Shown: one piece after another, positions 26,592 to 35,800 of the stretch | How the letters are laid out: every line of letters begins with the position of its first letter | Position numbering within the stretch: position 1 is the first letter of the stretch | DNA from: Sinomicrobium soli | GTDB lineage: Bacteria > Bacteroidota > Bacteroidia > Flavobacteriales > Flavobacteriaceae | Reading direction: 5' to 3' | Length of the DNA: 64,000 nucleotides | Assembly (NCBI RefSeq): GCF_003285545.1 | Contig: NZ_QLNV01000004.1 | Span: 342,790-406,789, forward strand | Program-made: the position numbers and the translations under genes | The notes under the pieces: generated by a model | The model's database searches: none | Told to the model about the DNA's origin: nothing | Seen by the model: only the letters and a program-made list of their open reading frames with translations

Positions 26592-26662
26592 TGTCATTCA
26601 GAACGCAGCGCAGCGGAGTGAACCTGCCTGCCTACCGATACAGGCGGGACTTCGTTCTGACA
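26592..26662. repeat. TGTCATTCAGAACG inverted-repeat element, copy 1
   Basis: Begins TGTCATTCAGAACG, continues CAGCGCAGCGGAGTGAA, and ends in the inverted arm CGTTCTGACA with an internal CCTGCCTG/CAGGCGGG arm. It is preceded by a GGGAGCCGGAAGTCGGGAGT string (26565-26584). The same 14-mer starts a larger inverted repeat at 50847. Confidence 0.65.
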
Positions 26663-26663
26663 C

Positions 26664-26694
26664 AAACTAAGAACTAAGAACTAATAAACTAAAC
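26664..26694. repeat. AACTAnnAACTA low-complexity intergenic repeat, copy 5
   Basis: aactaagaactaagaactaa plus taaactaaac directly before the yaaA ATG at 26696; same type as the copies upstream of rlmN, proA and aroQ. Confidence 0.6.
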
Positions 26695-26695
26695 C

Positions 26696-27457
26696 ATGAA
26701 AATCGTCATATCGCCGGCAAAGTCACTCGATTACGATACTCCCCTGCCTACAGGAAAATATTCGGACCCCCTGTTTTTAAAGCAGGCAGAACGGCTGCAT
26801 AAGGTATTGAAGAAGAAATCTCCGAAAAAGTTGTCGGAACTGATGGGTATTTCGGATAATCTGGCTGAACTCAACTGGAAACGGAACCAGGAATGGTCTT
26901 TGCCCTTTACTCCCGATAATGCCAGGCCCGCAATATACGCCTTTAACGGCGATGTTTATGAAGGGCTGGACGGATACACCATACCTGAAGAAAAACTGGA
27001 CCGGTTACAGGAGATACTTCGCATTTTATCCGGACTGTACGGGGTGCTGAGGCCCCTGGACCTCATGCAGCCCTACCGCCTGGAAATGGGAACGTCTCTT
27101 AAGGTCGGTACAAAAGAAAACCTGTATGAGTTCTGGAGAAGCACGATCACCAAAACGTTGAATAAAGAGCTTGAAAAAGATGAGCTTTTTATCAACCTGG
27201 CCAGTAATGAATACTTCAAGGCCGTAGATGCCAGGGGCCTTAAAGTTCCTGTGGTGACTCCGCAGTTTAAAGACTGGAAAAACGACCAGTTGAAAGTAAT
27301 CAGCTTTTACGCCAAAAAAGCAAGAGGGCTTATGGTGCGCTATATTCTCGATACCGGGGCAAAAACAGTGGATGATCTCAAGGGATTTGACTATGAAGGG
27401 TATTCGTATAGTGAGGAGCATTCCGCAAAGAAAAACGAACTGGTATTTATACGGTAA
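26696..27457 (+). CDS. yaaA: Peroxide stress protein YaaA
   Basis: A 253-residue DUF328/UPF0246 protein that in E. coli limits intracellular iron and DNA damage during H2O2 stress. Family blocks visible: MKIVISPAKSLDYDTPLP at the start, PAIYAFNGDVYEGLD near residue 80, LRILSGLYGVLRPLDLMQPYRLEMGT near residue 108, FINLASNEYFKAVD and the C-terminal KKARGLMVRYI...YSEEHSAKNEL-type tail. It is followed after 29 bp by a DNA-glycosylase-like gene; a shared oxidative-damage theme is possible but inferred. Confidence 0.94.
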   Translation: MKIVISPAKSLDYDTPLPTGKYSDPLFLKQAERLHKVLKKKSPKKLSELMGISDNLAELNWKRNQEWSLPFTPDNARPAIYAFNGDVYEGLDGYTIPEEKLDRLQEILRILSGLYGVLRPLDLMQPYRLEMGTSLKVGTKENLYEFWRSTITKTLNKELEKDELFINLASNEYFKAVDARGLKVPVVTPQFKDWKNDQLKVISFYAKKARGLMVRYILDTGAKTVDDLKGFDYEGYSYSEEHSAKKNELVFIR

Positions 27458-27486
27458 ACAACTCAGGAAGGGTACAGAGAAAAAAG

Positions 27487-28197
27487 ATGACCGGGAAAAC
27501 CAAAAAGAGAAACAAGGCCGCCTTGTTTAAACACGAACATCCGTATCCCCCTTTTATTCCGGAGGGGGCCACCCGGCTCATTGTCGGGACATTACCACCA
27601 CCGCGATTTTCTACGGGCGAACTCAAAAAGGGAGATGTGGATTTTTGTTATGGCAGTATTGACGGACAATTGTGGGTTATCCTGGACCGTATATTCGGTC
27701 TCAACCTTAAATTCGAAACCACGCCCGAAGCCGTTGCACAACGCAAGGCGTTCCTGGAAGTACGGAAAATAGGGATCTGTGATATTGTGGAACATTGCCA
27801 TCGCGAAAAGATAGATGCTTCCGACCTGGGCATGCAGCATGTGGAGTACAGGAATGTGCTCAGGTATCTCAGGGAGTTTCCCACGGTACATACCTTGTTG
27901 TTTACGGGAGGGAACAGCAAGAACGGCCCGGAATATTTTTTCCGGAGGCATTTGCGGGAGCACGGGATGAAGCTTGAGGTATTATCCGGTGAAGTTCCGC
28001 GGATACATTGTTTTACCCTCACCGGTGCGGACGGGAACAAACGGGAAATCCGGACTGTTTCGCTGACTGCACCTTCGGGTTCGGCCAATCGTGCCGTAGG
28101 AGGAATACCTTTGTACAAGGAACTGAAAAAGAAAGACCCCCGCTTTACGACCATTGATTTCCGCATAAGACAATACCGGGACTTTTTTCTCGATTGA
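27487..28197 (+). CDS. Uracil-DNA-glycosylase-superfamily-like protein
   Basis: A 236-residue protein that looks like a distant member of the UDG superfamily. An N-terminal strand leads into GTLPPPRFS (residues about 37-45), in the position of the family's G-x-x-P-x-P/S motif 1. A central FTGGNSKNGPEYFF loop and a late TAPSGSANRAVGG stretch (near 199) occupy the position of the DNA-intercalation/His motif. The usual catalytic Asp/Asn and His residues cannot be assigned with confidence. Alternatively it could be a non-catalytic DNA-binding relative. Its position right after yaaA and the lack of a terminator between them suggest co-expression. Confidence 0.6.
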   Translation: MTGKTKKRNKAALFKHEHPYPPFIPEGATRLIVGTLPPPRFSTGELKKGDVDFCYGSIDGQLWVILDRIFGLNLKFETTPEAVAQRKAFLEVRKIGICDIVEHCHREKIDASDLGMQHVEYRNVLRYLREFPTVHTLLFTGGNSKNGPEYFFRRHLREHGMKLEVLSGEVPRIHCFTLTGADGNKREIRTVSLTAPSGSANRAVGGIPLYKELKKKDPRFTTIDFRIRQYRDFFLD

Positions 28198-28225
28198 CCT
28201 GTCCTTAACCATAAAAAACAATGTA

Positions 28226-28912
28226 TTGAAAAAAATCCTGCTCATAGAAGACGATCCTGCTCTCAATACCAATATAAAAGAAGCGCTCTCGGCAGAAGAT
28301 CTGGAGGTGGATACGGTATTCGACGGGTTACTGGCGGAGCGGATGTTGCGTAAGACCACTTTTGACTGTGTTATTCTCGATATCAACCTGCCCGGCAAGA
28401 ACGGTTACGAAGTGTGCAGAAGTTTTCGGGAATACGATACCTCGACCCCGGTATTGATGCTTACGGCTTTCGGAGAACTCGAGGATAAAGTACAGGGCTA
28501 CGATTGCGGAGCCGATGACTACCTGACCAAGCCTTTTTATATGCGGGAGTTGTTGCTGCGCGTAAATTCCCTGATCAAGAGGAGTGAAAATAGCCGGGCA
28601 GACAGGCAGGATAAAGAAGTGCTTACCGTAGATGATCTCGTTATTTACCAGGCGCAGAAGAGGGTGACCAGGCAGGGAAAAGAGATTGCACTGACCCCGA
28701 GAGAATACCAGATACTGCTAAAACTCATTGCCGGAGGCGGAGAAGTATTGTCCAAAAAAGACCTGGTGCGGGAGATATGGGGCCGGGCCTTTGACGGAAA
28801 TACCAACACTATAGAAGTGTATATCAATTTCCTTCGCAATAAAATAGATAAGCCGTTCGGTAAAGAATCCATTAAGACCAGGGTGGGATATGGGTATTAT
28901 TTCGGGGATTAG
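28226..28912 (+). CDS. OmpR-family response regulator of the metal-efflux locus (TTG start)
   Basis: A 228-residue regulator with a receiver domain (acidic pair Glu8-Asp9-Asp10, phospho-acceptor Asp52 in LDINLPGKNG, Lys in YLTKPFYMREL) and a winged-helix DNA-binding domain (LTPREYQILLKLI, DLVREIWGR, VYINFLRNKIDK). The only in-frame start is TTG at 28226; the nearby ATG at 28221 is out of frame and stops at once. It is followed by its histidine kinase and then tolC-MFP-RND genes, so it is probably a CzcR/CusR-like activator of the efflux operon. Its likely boxes are the 11-bp repeats at 30291-30344. Confidence 0.92.
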   Translation: MKKILLIEDDPALNTNIKEALSAEDLEVDTVFDGLLAERMLRKTTFDCVILDINLPGKNGYEVCRSFREYDTSTPVLMLTAFGELEDKVQGYDCGADDYLTKPFYMRELLLRVNSLIKRSENSRADRQDKEVLTVDDLVIYQAQKRVTRQGKEIALTPREYQILLKLIAGGGEVLSKKDLVREIWGRAFDGNTNTIEVYINFLRNKIDKPFGKESIKTRVGYGYYFGD

Positions 28913-28936
28913 GCCTTAAAAAATATAAGGATAGCA

Positions 28937-30301
28937 GTGACAATTCGGAAAAAAATACTGGTATATTTTACGGCAGCAGTAATCCCGCTCCTGGGCCTGT
29001 CGCTTTTCCTGATCTATACCCTGTTTTACGAGTACAGGGAAGAGGAGTTCCAGCAGAGCCAGAAGCAGAAAATTACGGCCACATTACAATATCTTGCCGA
29101 AGTACAGAAGGTGGACAACGAGATCCTCTTGTCGTACGACCGAAAGACTATAGATTCCATGTACGATGAAAAACTGCTCATCTACAACAGTAATAAAAAA
29201 CGCATATACGCCAGCCTTGACGATACGACCATTCCCTATGCCGAAACCATACTGAACGGTCTTTCTCCCAATACTCAATGGATAGAGACCAAAGACGGGG
29301 CTTATGACGTGGTGGGGATTTATTTCGAATCCGGGATGAAGTCCTACTACGGGATCAGCAAGGCTTACGATGCACTCGGGTATTCCAAGCTCGGCTTTCT
29401 GCGGAATACGCTCATTCTTATTTTTGTGATCATCGCCCTGGTGCTGGTATTGATATCCTATTATCTTTCCGGTAAGATCTCCGGTCCTATCATGGAGATT
29501 ACCCGTAAGATTACCCGTTATGACCTGGAGAGCGAAGACGATCCTATCGCAGTGCAGGGCAGGGAGAAAGAGATCGTGTTGCTGGCCAACAGGTTTAACC
29601 GGCTGATACATCGTATCCGCGAAGCCTTTGCGTTTCAGAAGTACGCCATACACCATATTTCCCATGAACTGAAAACCCCGATAGCCGTGCTGGTTTCCAA
29701 TTTTGAAAAACTGGAAAGGGAAACAGACCCGGAAGAGATGCGGAAACAGATCCGCAGGCAAAAGGAAGATACCAAGAACCTCGGAGAGATCATTAACGTA
29801 TTGCTGGAGATCGCGAAGGCGGAATCTGCCGATGGGCTTGTCGTGACCAAAATGCGTGTAGACGAACTAATATTCGATCTTGCGGAAGAGTTGAACCTCT
29901 TGTTTCCCGGTCATGGGTTTCATGTCGCCTATGCCGCGATACCCGAAGATGATAGTGTATTGACGGTAAACGCCAACGAAAGACTGCTTCGGGCCGCTTT
30001 TTCCAATCTTATGCTCAATAGTATACATTATGGCAGTAATGACCGTACACAGATCCGTATCACGGCATTCCAGGGTACGGTAAAACTCGATTTCATCAAT
30101 ACGGGTAAAGTTATTGCGGAGACCGAAAAGCAATACCTGTTCCGGCATTTCTTCCGGGGCGATAACAGCAGGGGCAAACCCGGTTTCGGACTGGGGCTGG
30201 TATTTATCCATAAAATCGTGCAGCTTCACCGCGGAAGTATTGCCTATGATTCCGAGAACGGGGATACGAATATCTTTACTGTCATTCTTCCTTTAAGCTG
30301 A
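28937..30301 (+). CDS. Sensor histidine kinase of the metal-efflux locus
   Basis: A 454-residue membrane kinase starting at GTG 28937. TM1 (ILVYFTAAVIPLLGLSLFLIYTLF) and TM2 (TLILIFVIIALVLVLISYYL, near residue 160) bracket an approximately 115-residue periplasmic sensor region without obvious Cys/His/Met metal cluster. HAMP, HisKA with phospho-acceptor His in HHISHELKTPIAVL, and a HATPase_c domain follow (N-box NLMLNSIHYG, G-box GFGLGLVFIHKIV). It is co-directional with the regulator (24-bp gap) and with the efflux genes downstream. The ligand is inferred to be a heavy-metal ion from context only. Confidence 0.92.
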   Translation: MTIRKKILVYFTAAVIPLLGLSLFLIYTLFYEYREEEFQQSQKQKITATLQYLAEVQKVDNEILLSYDRKTIDSMYDEKLLIYNSNKKRIYASLDDTTIPYAETILNGLSPNTQWIETKDGAYDVVGIYFESGMKSYYGISKAYDALGYSKLGFLRNTLILIFVIIALVLVLISYYLSGKISGPIMEITRKITRYDLESEDDPIAVQGREKEIVLLANRFNRLIHRIREAFAFQKYAIHHISHELKTPIAVLVSNFEKLERETDPEEMRKQIRRQKEDTKNLGEIINVLLEIAKAESADGLVVTKMRVDELIFDLAEELNLLFPGHGFHVAYAAIPEDDSVLTVNANERLLRAAFSNLMLNSIHYGSNDRTQIRITAFQGTVKLDFINTGKVIAETEKQYLFRHFFRGDNSRGKPGFGLGLVFIHKIVQLHRGSIAYDSENGDTNIFTVILPLS

Positions 30302-30344
30302 ATTTTATCCGTTTTAAGCTTTTTTTAAGCTCCTTATAAGGTTC
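30291..30344 (+). promoter_or_regulatory. 11-bp-period direct repeats upstream of the RND efflux operon
   Basis: TTTTAAGCT at 30312 and 30323, followed in phase by TTATAAGGT at 30334, gives three units with an exact 11-bp period. A further CTTTAAGCT lies 21 bp upstream at 30291, at the very end of the kinase gene. This is the typical geometry of OmpR/PhoB-family boxes. The array ends about 25 bp before the tolC-like start. A similar array with the same core precedes the UspA-like operon. Confidence 0.65.
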
Positions 30345-30369
30345 TTTACATCGCTAAAAAAGGGATGAA

Positions 30370-31671
30370 ATGAGGTGTTTCATACAATGGATAATCATAT
30401 GTTTAATGGCTTGTTTTCAGGCCGGGGCACAGGATACGCTGGTCCTTAACAGAAGGCAGTGCGAAGCGGTATTCCTGGAAAAAAACCTGGAGCTCCTTGC
30501 CGGACGATTAAAGATCGATGAGGCCGAGGCCCGTCTTCTTCAGGCGAAATTATGGCCGAATCCCACGCTTTCGGTAGATGAAGTAAACCTGTGGACTACG
30601 GGTAAAGGAACCAATAATCTCAATTATTTCGGTGACGGATTGCCCCCGCTTTCCGGAAATGACTGGAAAAATCAGCAGGTCGGCGTAGAACTGGAACAAC
30701 TGGTCCGGACTGCAGGCAAACGGAAAAAAATGATGGCGATGGAAGAGGTCTCCGTGGCTATGGCAGCAGAATACCTGGAAGACTTACTGAGAAACCTGAA
30801 AAGGGAATTCCGCAACAATCTTACCGAATTGCAGTATTTGCAGATGTACAGGGAAGTGTATGAAAAAGAAGCTTCTTCGGTGGCAAAACTGGTACAGGCT
30901 TATGGCCGGCAGGTAGAACAGGGCAATATAGGTAAGGGGGAATATGTAAGACTCAAGGCACTGGGGCTGGAGATTGCAGGAGAGATCAACCGGCTGGAAC
31001 GCGAATCCAACAAAGTGCAAAAGGAATTGAAAGTGTTGATGAGGTTGCCCGTGCAGACCACCCTGGTATTGGATCACGATGACTTTGTTCCCGAGATAAA
31101 AAAGCTGAAGGGCATACATCCGGAGTACGTCCTCGACATGGCTTTAGGGCACCAGCCGGAACTGAAACTGGCCAAACTGGACAAGACGTATTCCGATAAA
31201 AACTATGCTTATGAGCATGCTATGCGTGTTCCGGACATCACATTCAAGGCCGGGTATGACCGCGGCGGGAACTTTATGCTCGATTTCGTGGGGTTCGGTT
31301 TTTCCGTCGACCTGCCCGTATTCGACCGTAACCAGGGTAATATCAAAGCTGCCCGGGTGGGACAGGAACAGGCAGGGTTAATGTTGCAGCAAAAAGAACT
31401 CGAAGTAAGATCGGGCGTCATGCTGGCCTATAACGACCTGGTGTCTGCCGTATCTTTTCTCGAAGATATAGACCCGGCTTACGGGGATGAACTGGAATCT
31501 TTACTGGACAGTTATACCCGGAATTTCAGGGAACGGAATATCAGTATGCTGGAATACCTGGATTTCCTGGAAACCTACCTGCAGAACCGGAATATACTCC
31601 TGGAATCCATAAAGACCACAAATGAAAAACTGGAAGACCTTCAGTTTGAGATAGGTAAAGACATAGATTAA
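30370..31671 (+). CDS. TolC/CzcC-family outer-membrane efflux protein
   Basis: A 433-residue outer-membrane channel component of the tripartite efflux system. It has a signal peptide (MRCFIQWIIICLMACFQAGAQ) and then the two long helical hairpin repeats of the OEP family (ECT...RLLQAKLWPNPTLSVDEVN; DITFKAGYDRGGNFMLDFVGFGFSVDLPVFDRNQGNIKAARV). The SVDLPVFDRNQGNI motif is typical of CzcC-like members. It is first gene of the tolC-MFP-RND operon, preceded by the response-regulator-type repeats; the adaptor gene follows after 19 bp. Confidence 0.92.
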   Translation: MRCFIQWIIICLMACFQAGAQDTLVLNRRQCEAVFLEKNLELLAGRLKIDEAEARLLQAKLWPNPTLSVDEVNLWTTGKGTNNLNYFGDGLPPLSGNDWKNQQVGVELEQLVRTAGKRKKMMAMEEVSVAMAAEYLEDLLRNLKREFRNNLTELQYLQMYREVYEKEASSVAKLVQAYGRQVEQGNIGKGEYVRLKALGLEIAGEINRLERESNKVQKELKVLMRLPVQTTLVLDHDDFVPEIKKLKGIHPEYVLDMALGHQPELKLAKLDKTYSDKNYAYEHAMRVPDITFKAGYDRGGNFMLDFVGFGFSVDLPVFDRNQGNIKAARVGQEQAGLMLQQKELEVRSGVMLAYNDLVSAVSFLEDIDPAYGDELESLLDSYTRNFRERNISMLEYLDFLETYLQNRNILLESIKTTNEKLEDLQFEIGKDID

Positions 31672-31690
31672 AATAAAGAGGCAGAATACG

Positions 31691-32830
31691 ATGAAACAAT
31701 TACACCATCACCATAATAATATAACGGGTAATAACGGGCGGCCCGGTTTGGGCATGTTAGCATTACTAACCGTTTTTTTCTTTTTTATATCCTGTAAGGA
31801 ACCATCGGTAGAAACGACAAAGACAGCGCGGTATTGCCTTGACGATTCGTTCCGGAAAAAAGTAAAACTGGCACCGGCCCGTTTGCAGCCCGTACGCGAG
31901 AATATTACACTGACAGGGATCGTACAGAGTAACCCGGATAAGGTAGTTCCGTTTACCAGCCTGGTAGGAGGAGTTGTTTCCAGGACCTGGTTTTCGCTCG
32001 GGGACGTGGTGACAAAAGGACAGGTACTGGCTGAGATACAGAGTTCGGAGCTGAATAACCTGCAATCCGAACGGAAGAGCCTGGAAGGAGAGATCGCCGT
32101 TGCAGAACGGGAGTTGAGCGCTGTGGAATCGATGTACGAGGACGGGATCGCCTCTCAGAAAGATTTTCTCACGGCACAAAGCGAACTGAAAACAAAACAG
32201 GCAGCCCTGGAAAATGTTACGGCTACCCTGGGGCTGTACGGCAGCAGTAAAGGAACGGCCGGTTTTCAGATCAAAGCACCGATGTCCGGGGTCATTACAG
32301 AAAAAAACATAACTGCCGGAATGCAGATACCGGCAGAAGGTAATACGCTGTTTACCGTGGCTGACCTGAGCGAAGTATGGGTGATACTCAATATCTATGC
32401 CGGAAATGTCACTAAGCTTCATGCCGGGCAGAACGTAGAGATTAGTACCCTGTCTTACCCGGACAAGGTGTTCGAAGGAAAGATAACCTCGGTTTCCCAG
32501 GTGTTCGACAACGAAGAAAGAGTACTGAAGGCCTGGGTAGTGATCCCCAATGAAGACCAGGAACTGAAACCCGGTATGTCTGCGGATATCACTGCAAAAA
32601 GGGAACAGGGTGAAGAGGCGGTAAGCATTCCCACAGGGGCATTGATCTTTGATAACGAGAAGCATTTTGTAGTGGTGTATAAAGACGATTGCAATATGGA
32701 GGCACGACATGTACGGCTGCTCGGGAAAAACAGCGGAACGGCCTATGTAGAAGAAGGTCTTCGGGCGGGTGAACAGGTGGTGTCGGCGAATCAATTGCTT
32801 ATTTACGAAAGAATCAAGGACAATAATTAG
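31691..32830 (+). CDS. RND efflux periplasmic adaptor (membrane fusion protein), lipoprotein
   Basis: A 379-residue CzcB/CusB-like adaptor. The N-terminus carries a His cluster (KQLHHHHNN) and a lipoprotein signal with the lipidation Cys in FFFFISCKEP. A barrel-sandwich lipoyl-like half (VVPFTSLVGGVVSRTWFSLGDVVTKGQVLAEIQSSEL), a helical hairpin, the second lipoyl half (FQIKAPMSGVITEKNITAGMQIP) and beta-barrel domains follow. The His run at the very start may be incidental. It bridges the inner-membrane RND pump (next gene) and the TolC-like channel (previous gene). Confidence 0.93.
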   Translation: MKQLHHHHNNITGNNGRPGLGMLALLTVFFFFISCKEPSVETTKTARYCLDDSFRKKVKLAPARLQPVRENITLTGIVQSNPDKVVPFTSLVGGVVSRTWFSLGDVVTKGQVLAEIQSSELNNLQSERKSLEGEIAVAERELSAVESMYEDGIASQKDFLTAQSELKTKQAALENVTATLGLYGSSKGTAGFQIKAPMSGVITEKNITAGMQIPAEGNTLFTVADLSEVWVILNIYAGNVTKLHAGQNVEISTLSYPDKVFEGKITSVSQVFDNEERVLKAWVVIPNEDQELKPGMSADITAKREQGEEAVSIPTGALIFDNEKHFVVVYKDDCNMEARHVRLLGKNSGTAYVEEGLRAGEQVVSANQLLIYERIKDNN

Positions 32831-32892
32831 GGGCCTTTTCGCTCCTTCGGGAAGCGATCCTGATGCTCCCCGGTTTATAATATACAGGCGAG

Positions 32893-35800
32893 ATGACTAA
32901 ATTCGTTCAAAATATCGTTGCTTTTTCCCTGAAGAATCCGGTGATCGTATTTTTCTTTACGATCCTTTTACTGCTGGCCGGAGTCGTAAGTTATATACAT
33001 ACCCCGATTGAGGCCTTTCCGGATGTGACCAATACCAGGGCGCGTATTATTACCCAATGGCCCGGAAGGAGTGCGGAAGAAGTGGAGAAGTTTGTTACGC
33101 TTCCGGTCATGAAAGAGATGAACACCATCCCGGGAAAGACCGAAGTACGTTCCATATCGCTTTTCGGATTGTCTGTCGTAACGGTTTTGTTCAATGACAA
33201 GGCCGATGACTTTTTTGCGCAGCAATATGCGTCAAACCGTTTGCAGAGCGTCGATCTCCCGAATGGAGCCGAAGCCGAGATAGAACCGCCTTCCGGGGCT
33301 ACCGGCGAGATCTTCCGTTATGTAGTAAAGAGCGACAGGCCGATAAAGGAAATTACAGCCATACACGACTGGGTTATAGAACGGGAACTGGTAGCGGTGC
33401 CCGGTGTGGCGGATATTGTGAGTTTTGGCGGGGAGGAAAAGATATATGAAATACAGATACACCCCACAGAACTTATCAACTACGGGCTCTCGCCCCTGGA
33501 TGTTTTCGAAGCGGTCTCCAAGAGTAATATCAATGTAGGCGGAGATATTATCGAGCAGGGGAGCCAGGCCTATGTGGTCCGCGGGGTAGGACTGCTGGAA
33601 AGTGTAGAGGATATCGAAAATATACTGATCGAGGTCAAGGGGTCCACTCCCGTTACCGTAAAACATGTGGCCGAAGTAAAGATCGCGGCCAAGCCCCGTC
33701 TGGGACAGGTAGGGCTCCAGGATGAAGATGACCTGGTGGAAGGTATTGTTATCATGCTTCGCGGGGAAAATCCCGGAGAGGTAATTACCAGTCTGAAAGA
33801 CAAGATCCGGGACCTGAACGAGCGTATACTCCCCAAAGATGTGAAAATCGAACCGTTTATAGACCGGACCGAACTGGTGGATGTTACGGTAAATACGGTG
33901 ACCAAAAACCTCATAGAAGGTATCGTACTGGTATCTCTTATCGTATTTATATTTCTCTACAACTGGCGGATGACCCTTATTGTGGCCTCCGTGATCCCGC
34001 TTGCCTTTCTTTTTGCCATAACCATGCTGCGGATCATGGGTATGCCGGCTAACCTGATCTCTATGGGGGCGCTCGACTTCGGGTTGTTGCTGGAAGGAGC
34101 CCTCGTTATTGCCGAACGGGTTTTTGTGGGACTGGAACACAAGGCCAGGGAACTGGGTATGGAGCGCTTTAACAGGATTTCCAAAGCCGGTATCATTAAA
34201 AAGAGTGCCAAAGAAGTGGCCTCCTATATATTCTTTGCCCTGTTTATCCTCATCGTAGCATTACTGCCGATCTTTTCTTTTCAGAAAGTCGAGGGGAAAA
34301 TGTTTTCACCGCTGGCGTACACCCTTGGTTTTGCCCTGCTGGGGTCGTTGATCCTGAGCCTTACCTACGTGCCGGCAATGTGTAAACTGCTCCTCACCAA
34401 AAACATCGTTGAAAAAGACAATGTCATAACCCGCTTTTTCCGAGACGGACTGTATAAGTGGTTCCTATGGGCCACACGGTATAAAAAGGCGACAATAGGG
34501 GCATTTTGCGTTTTGCTTGCCGTAACGGTTTTCGGATTTCTGAGTCATGGCTCGGAATTTTTACCGAAACTCAATGAAGGAGCGGTATATGTGCGGGCAA
34601 CCCTGCCCAATAGTGTAAACCTCGAAGAGGCGGTGAAACTCACTAAGGAGATGAAAAACAAGCTTCGCGAATATGAAGAAGTGAAATTTATTCTCACCCA
34701 GACGGGAAGACCCAATGACGGTACGGACCCGACAGGTTTTTTTAATATAGAGTTTCATATACAGCTCTTCCCGGAAAACGAGTGGAAGCGTTCCCTGAAC
34801 AAGGCTGAGCTGGTAGAGGAGATGCGGGAGACACTGCAGACATACCCCGGGGTTGTCTTCGGGTTCAGCCAGCCTATACAGGACAATGTGGAAGAATATG
34901 TGGCCGGGGTGAAGAGCTCACTCGTGGTCAAGATATTCGGGGATGACCTTTTCGAACTTGAGGATTATGCAGACCAGGTCGCCGGGGCCCTTCGCAATGT
35001 AGAGGGGATAGAAGACCTCAATGTGTACCGGAATATCGGGCTGCCCGAGTTGCGCATACAATTGCACGATCACAAGATGGCCAGGTATGCCGTGGATATG
35101 TCAGACGCACAGGCTGTGGTGGAGATGGCTATCGGTGGCCAGGCGGCTACCACGTTCTACGAAAACGAAAGGATGTTCGATGTACGCCTCCGTTTTGCCA
35201 AAGGATACAGGGATACGGATGAAAAGATCGGGGAAATACTGATCCCGACCAAGGACGGAAAGCGTGTGCCGCTCAAAGAGATCGCCACCATCGATTTTCA
35301 TACCGGGCCGGCATTCATCTATCGCGAAGGGAGCAGCCGTTACATTGGTGTGGGGTTCAGCATAGAGAACCGCGATCTCGGGAGTACCATAGAAGAGGCC
35401 AGGGAAGTGGTAGGAGCACAGGTGGAATTTCCGGAGCATATCAAAACCGAATGGGCAGGAGAATTCGAGTCGAAGGAGAGGGCTACCAAACGGCTTTATA
35501 CTATAGTTCCCGTTTGCCTGGTTCTTATTATATTCCTGCTGTGGATGAACTTCGAGGGTAACCTCAAAGATACGCTTATCTCGTGTATTGTAATACCTTT
35601 TGCCTTTATCGGGGGATATTTGTCGCTCTGGATTACAGGGACTACCTTTGGTATTTCGGCAGGTATAGGTTTTATCATCCTGTTCGGGGTGGCTACTATA
35701 GACGGTATTGTGCTTATCGGGAATATCCGGCAGCAACTGAAAAAACACAAGCCTCTGAAAGAGGCAATATCCGATGCGGTATATGGCCGTATCCGGCCCG

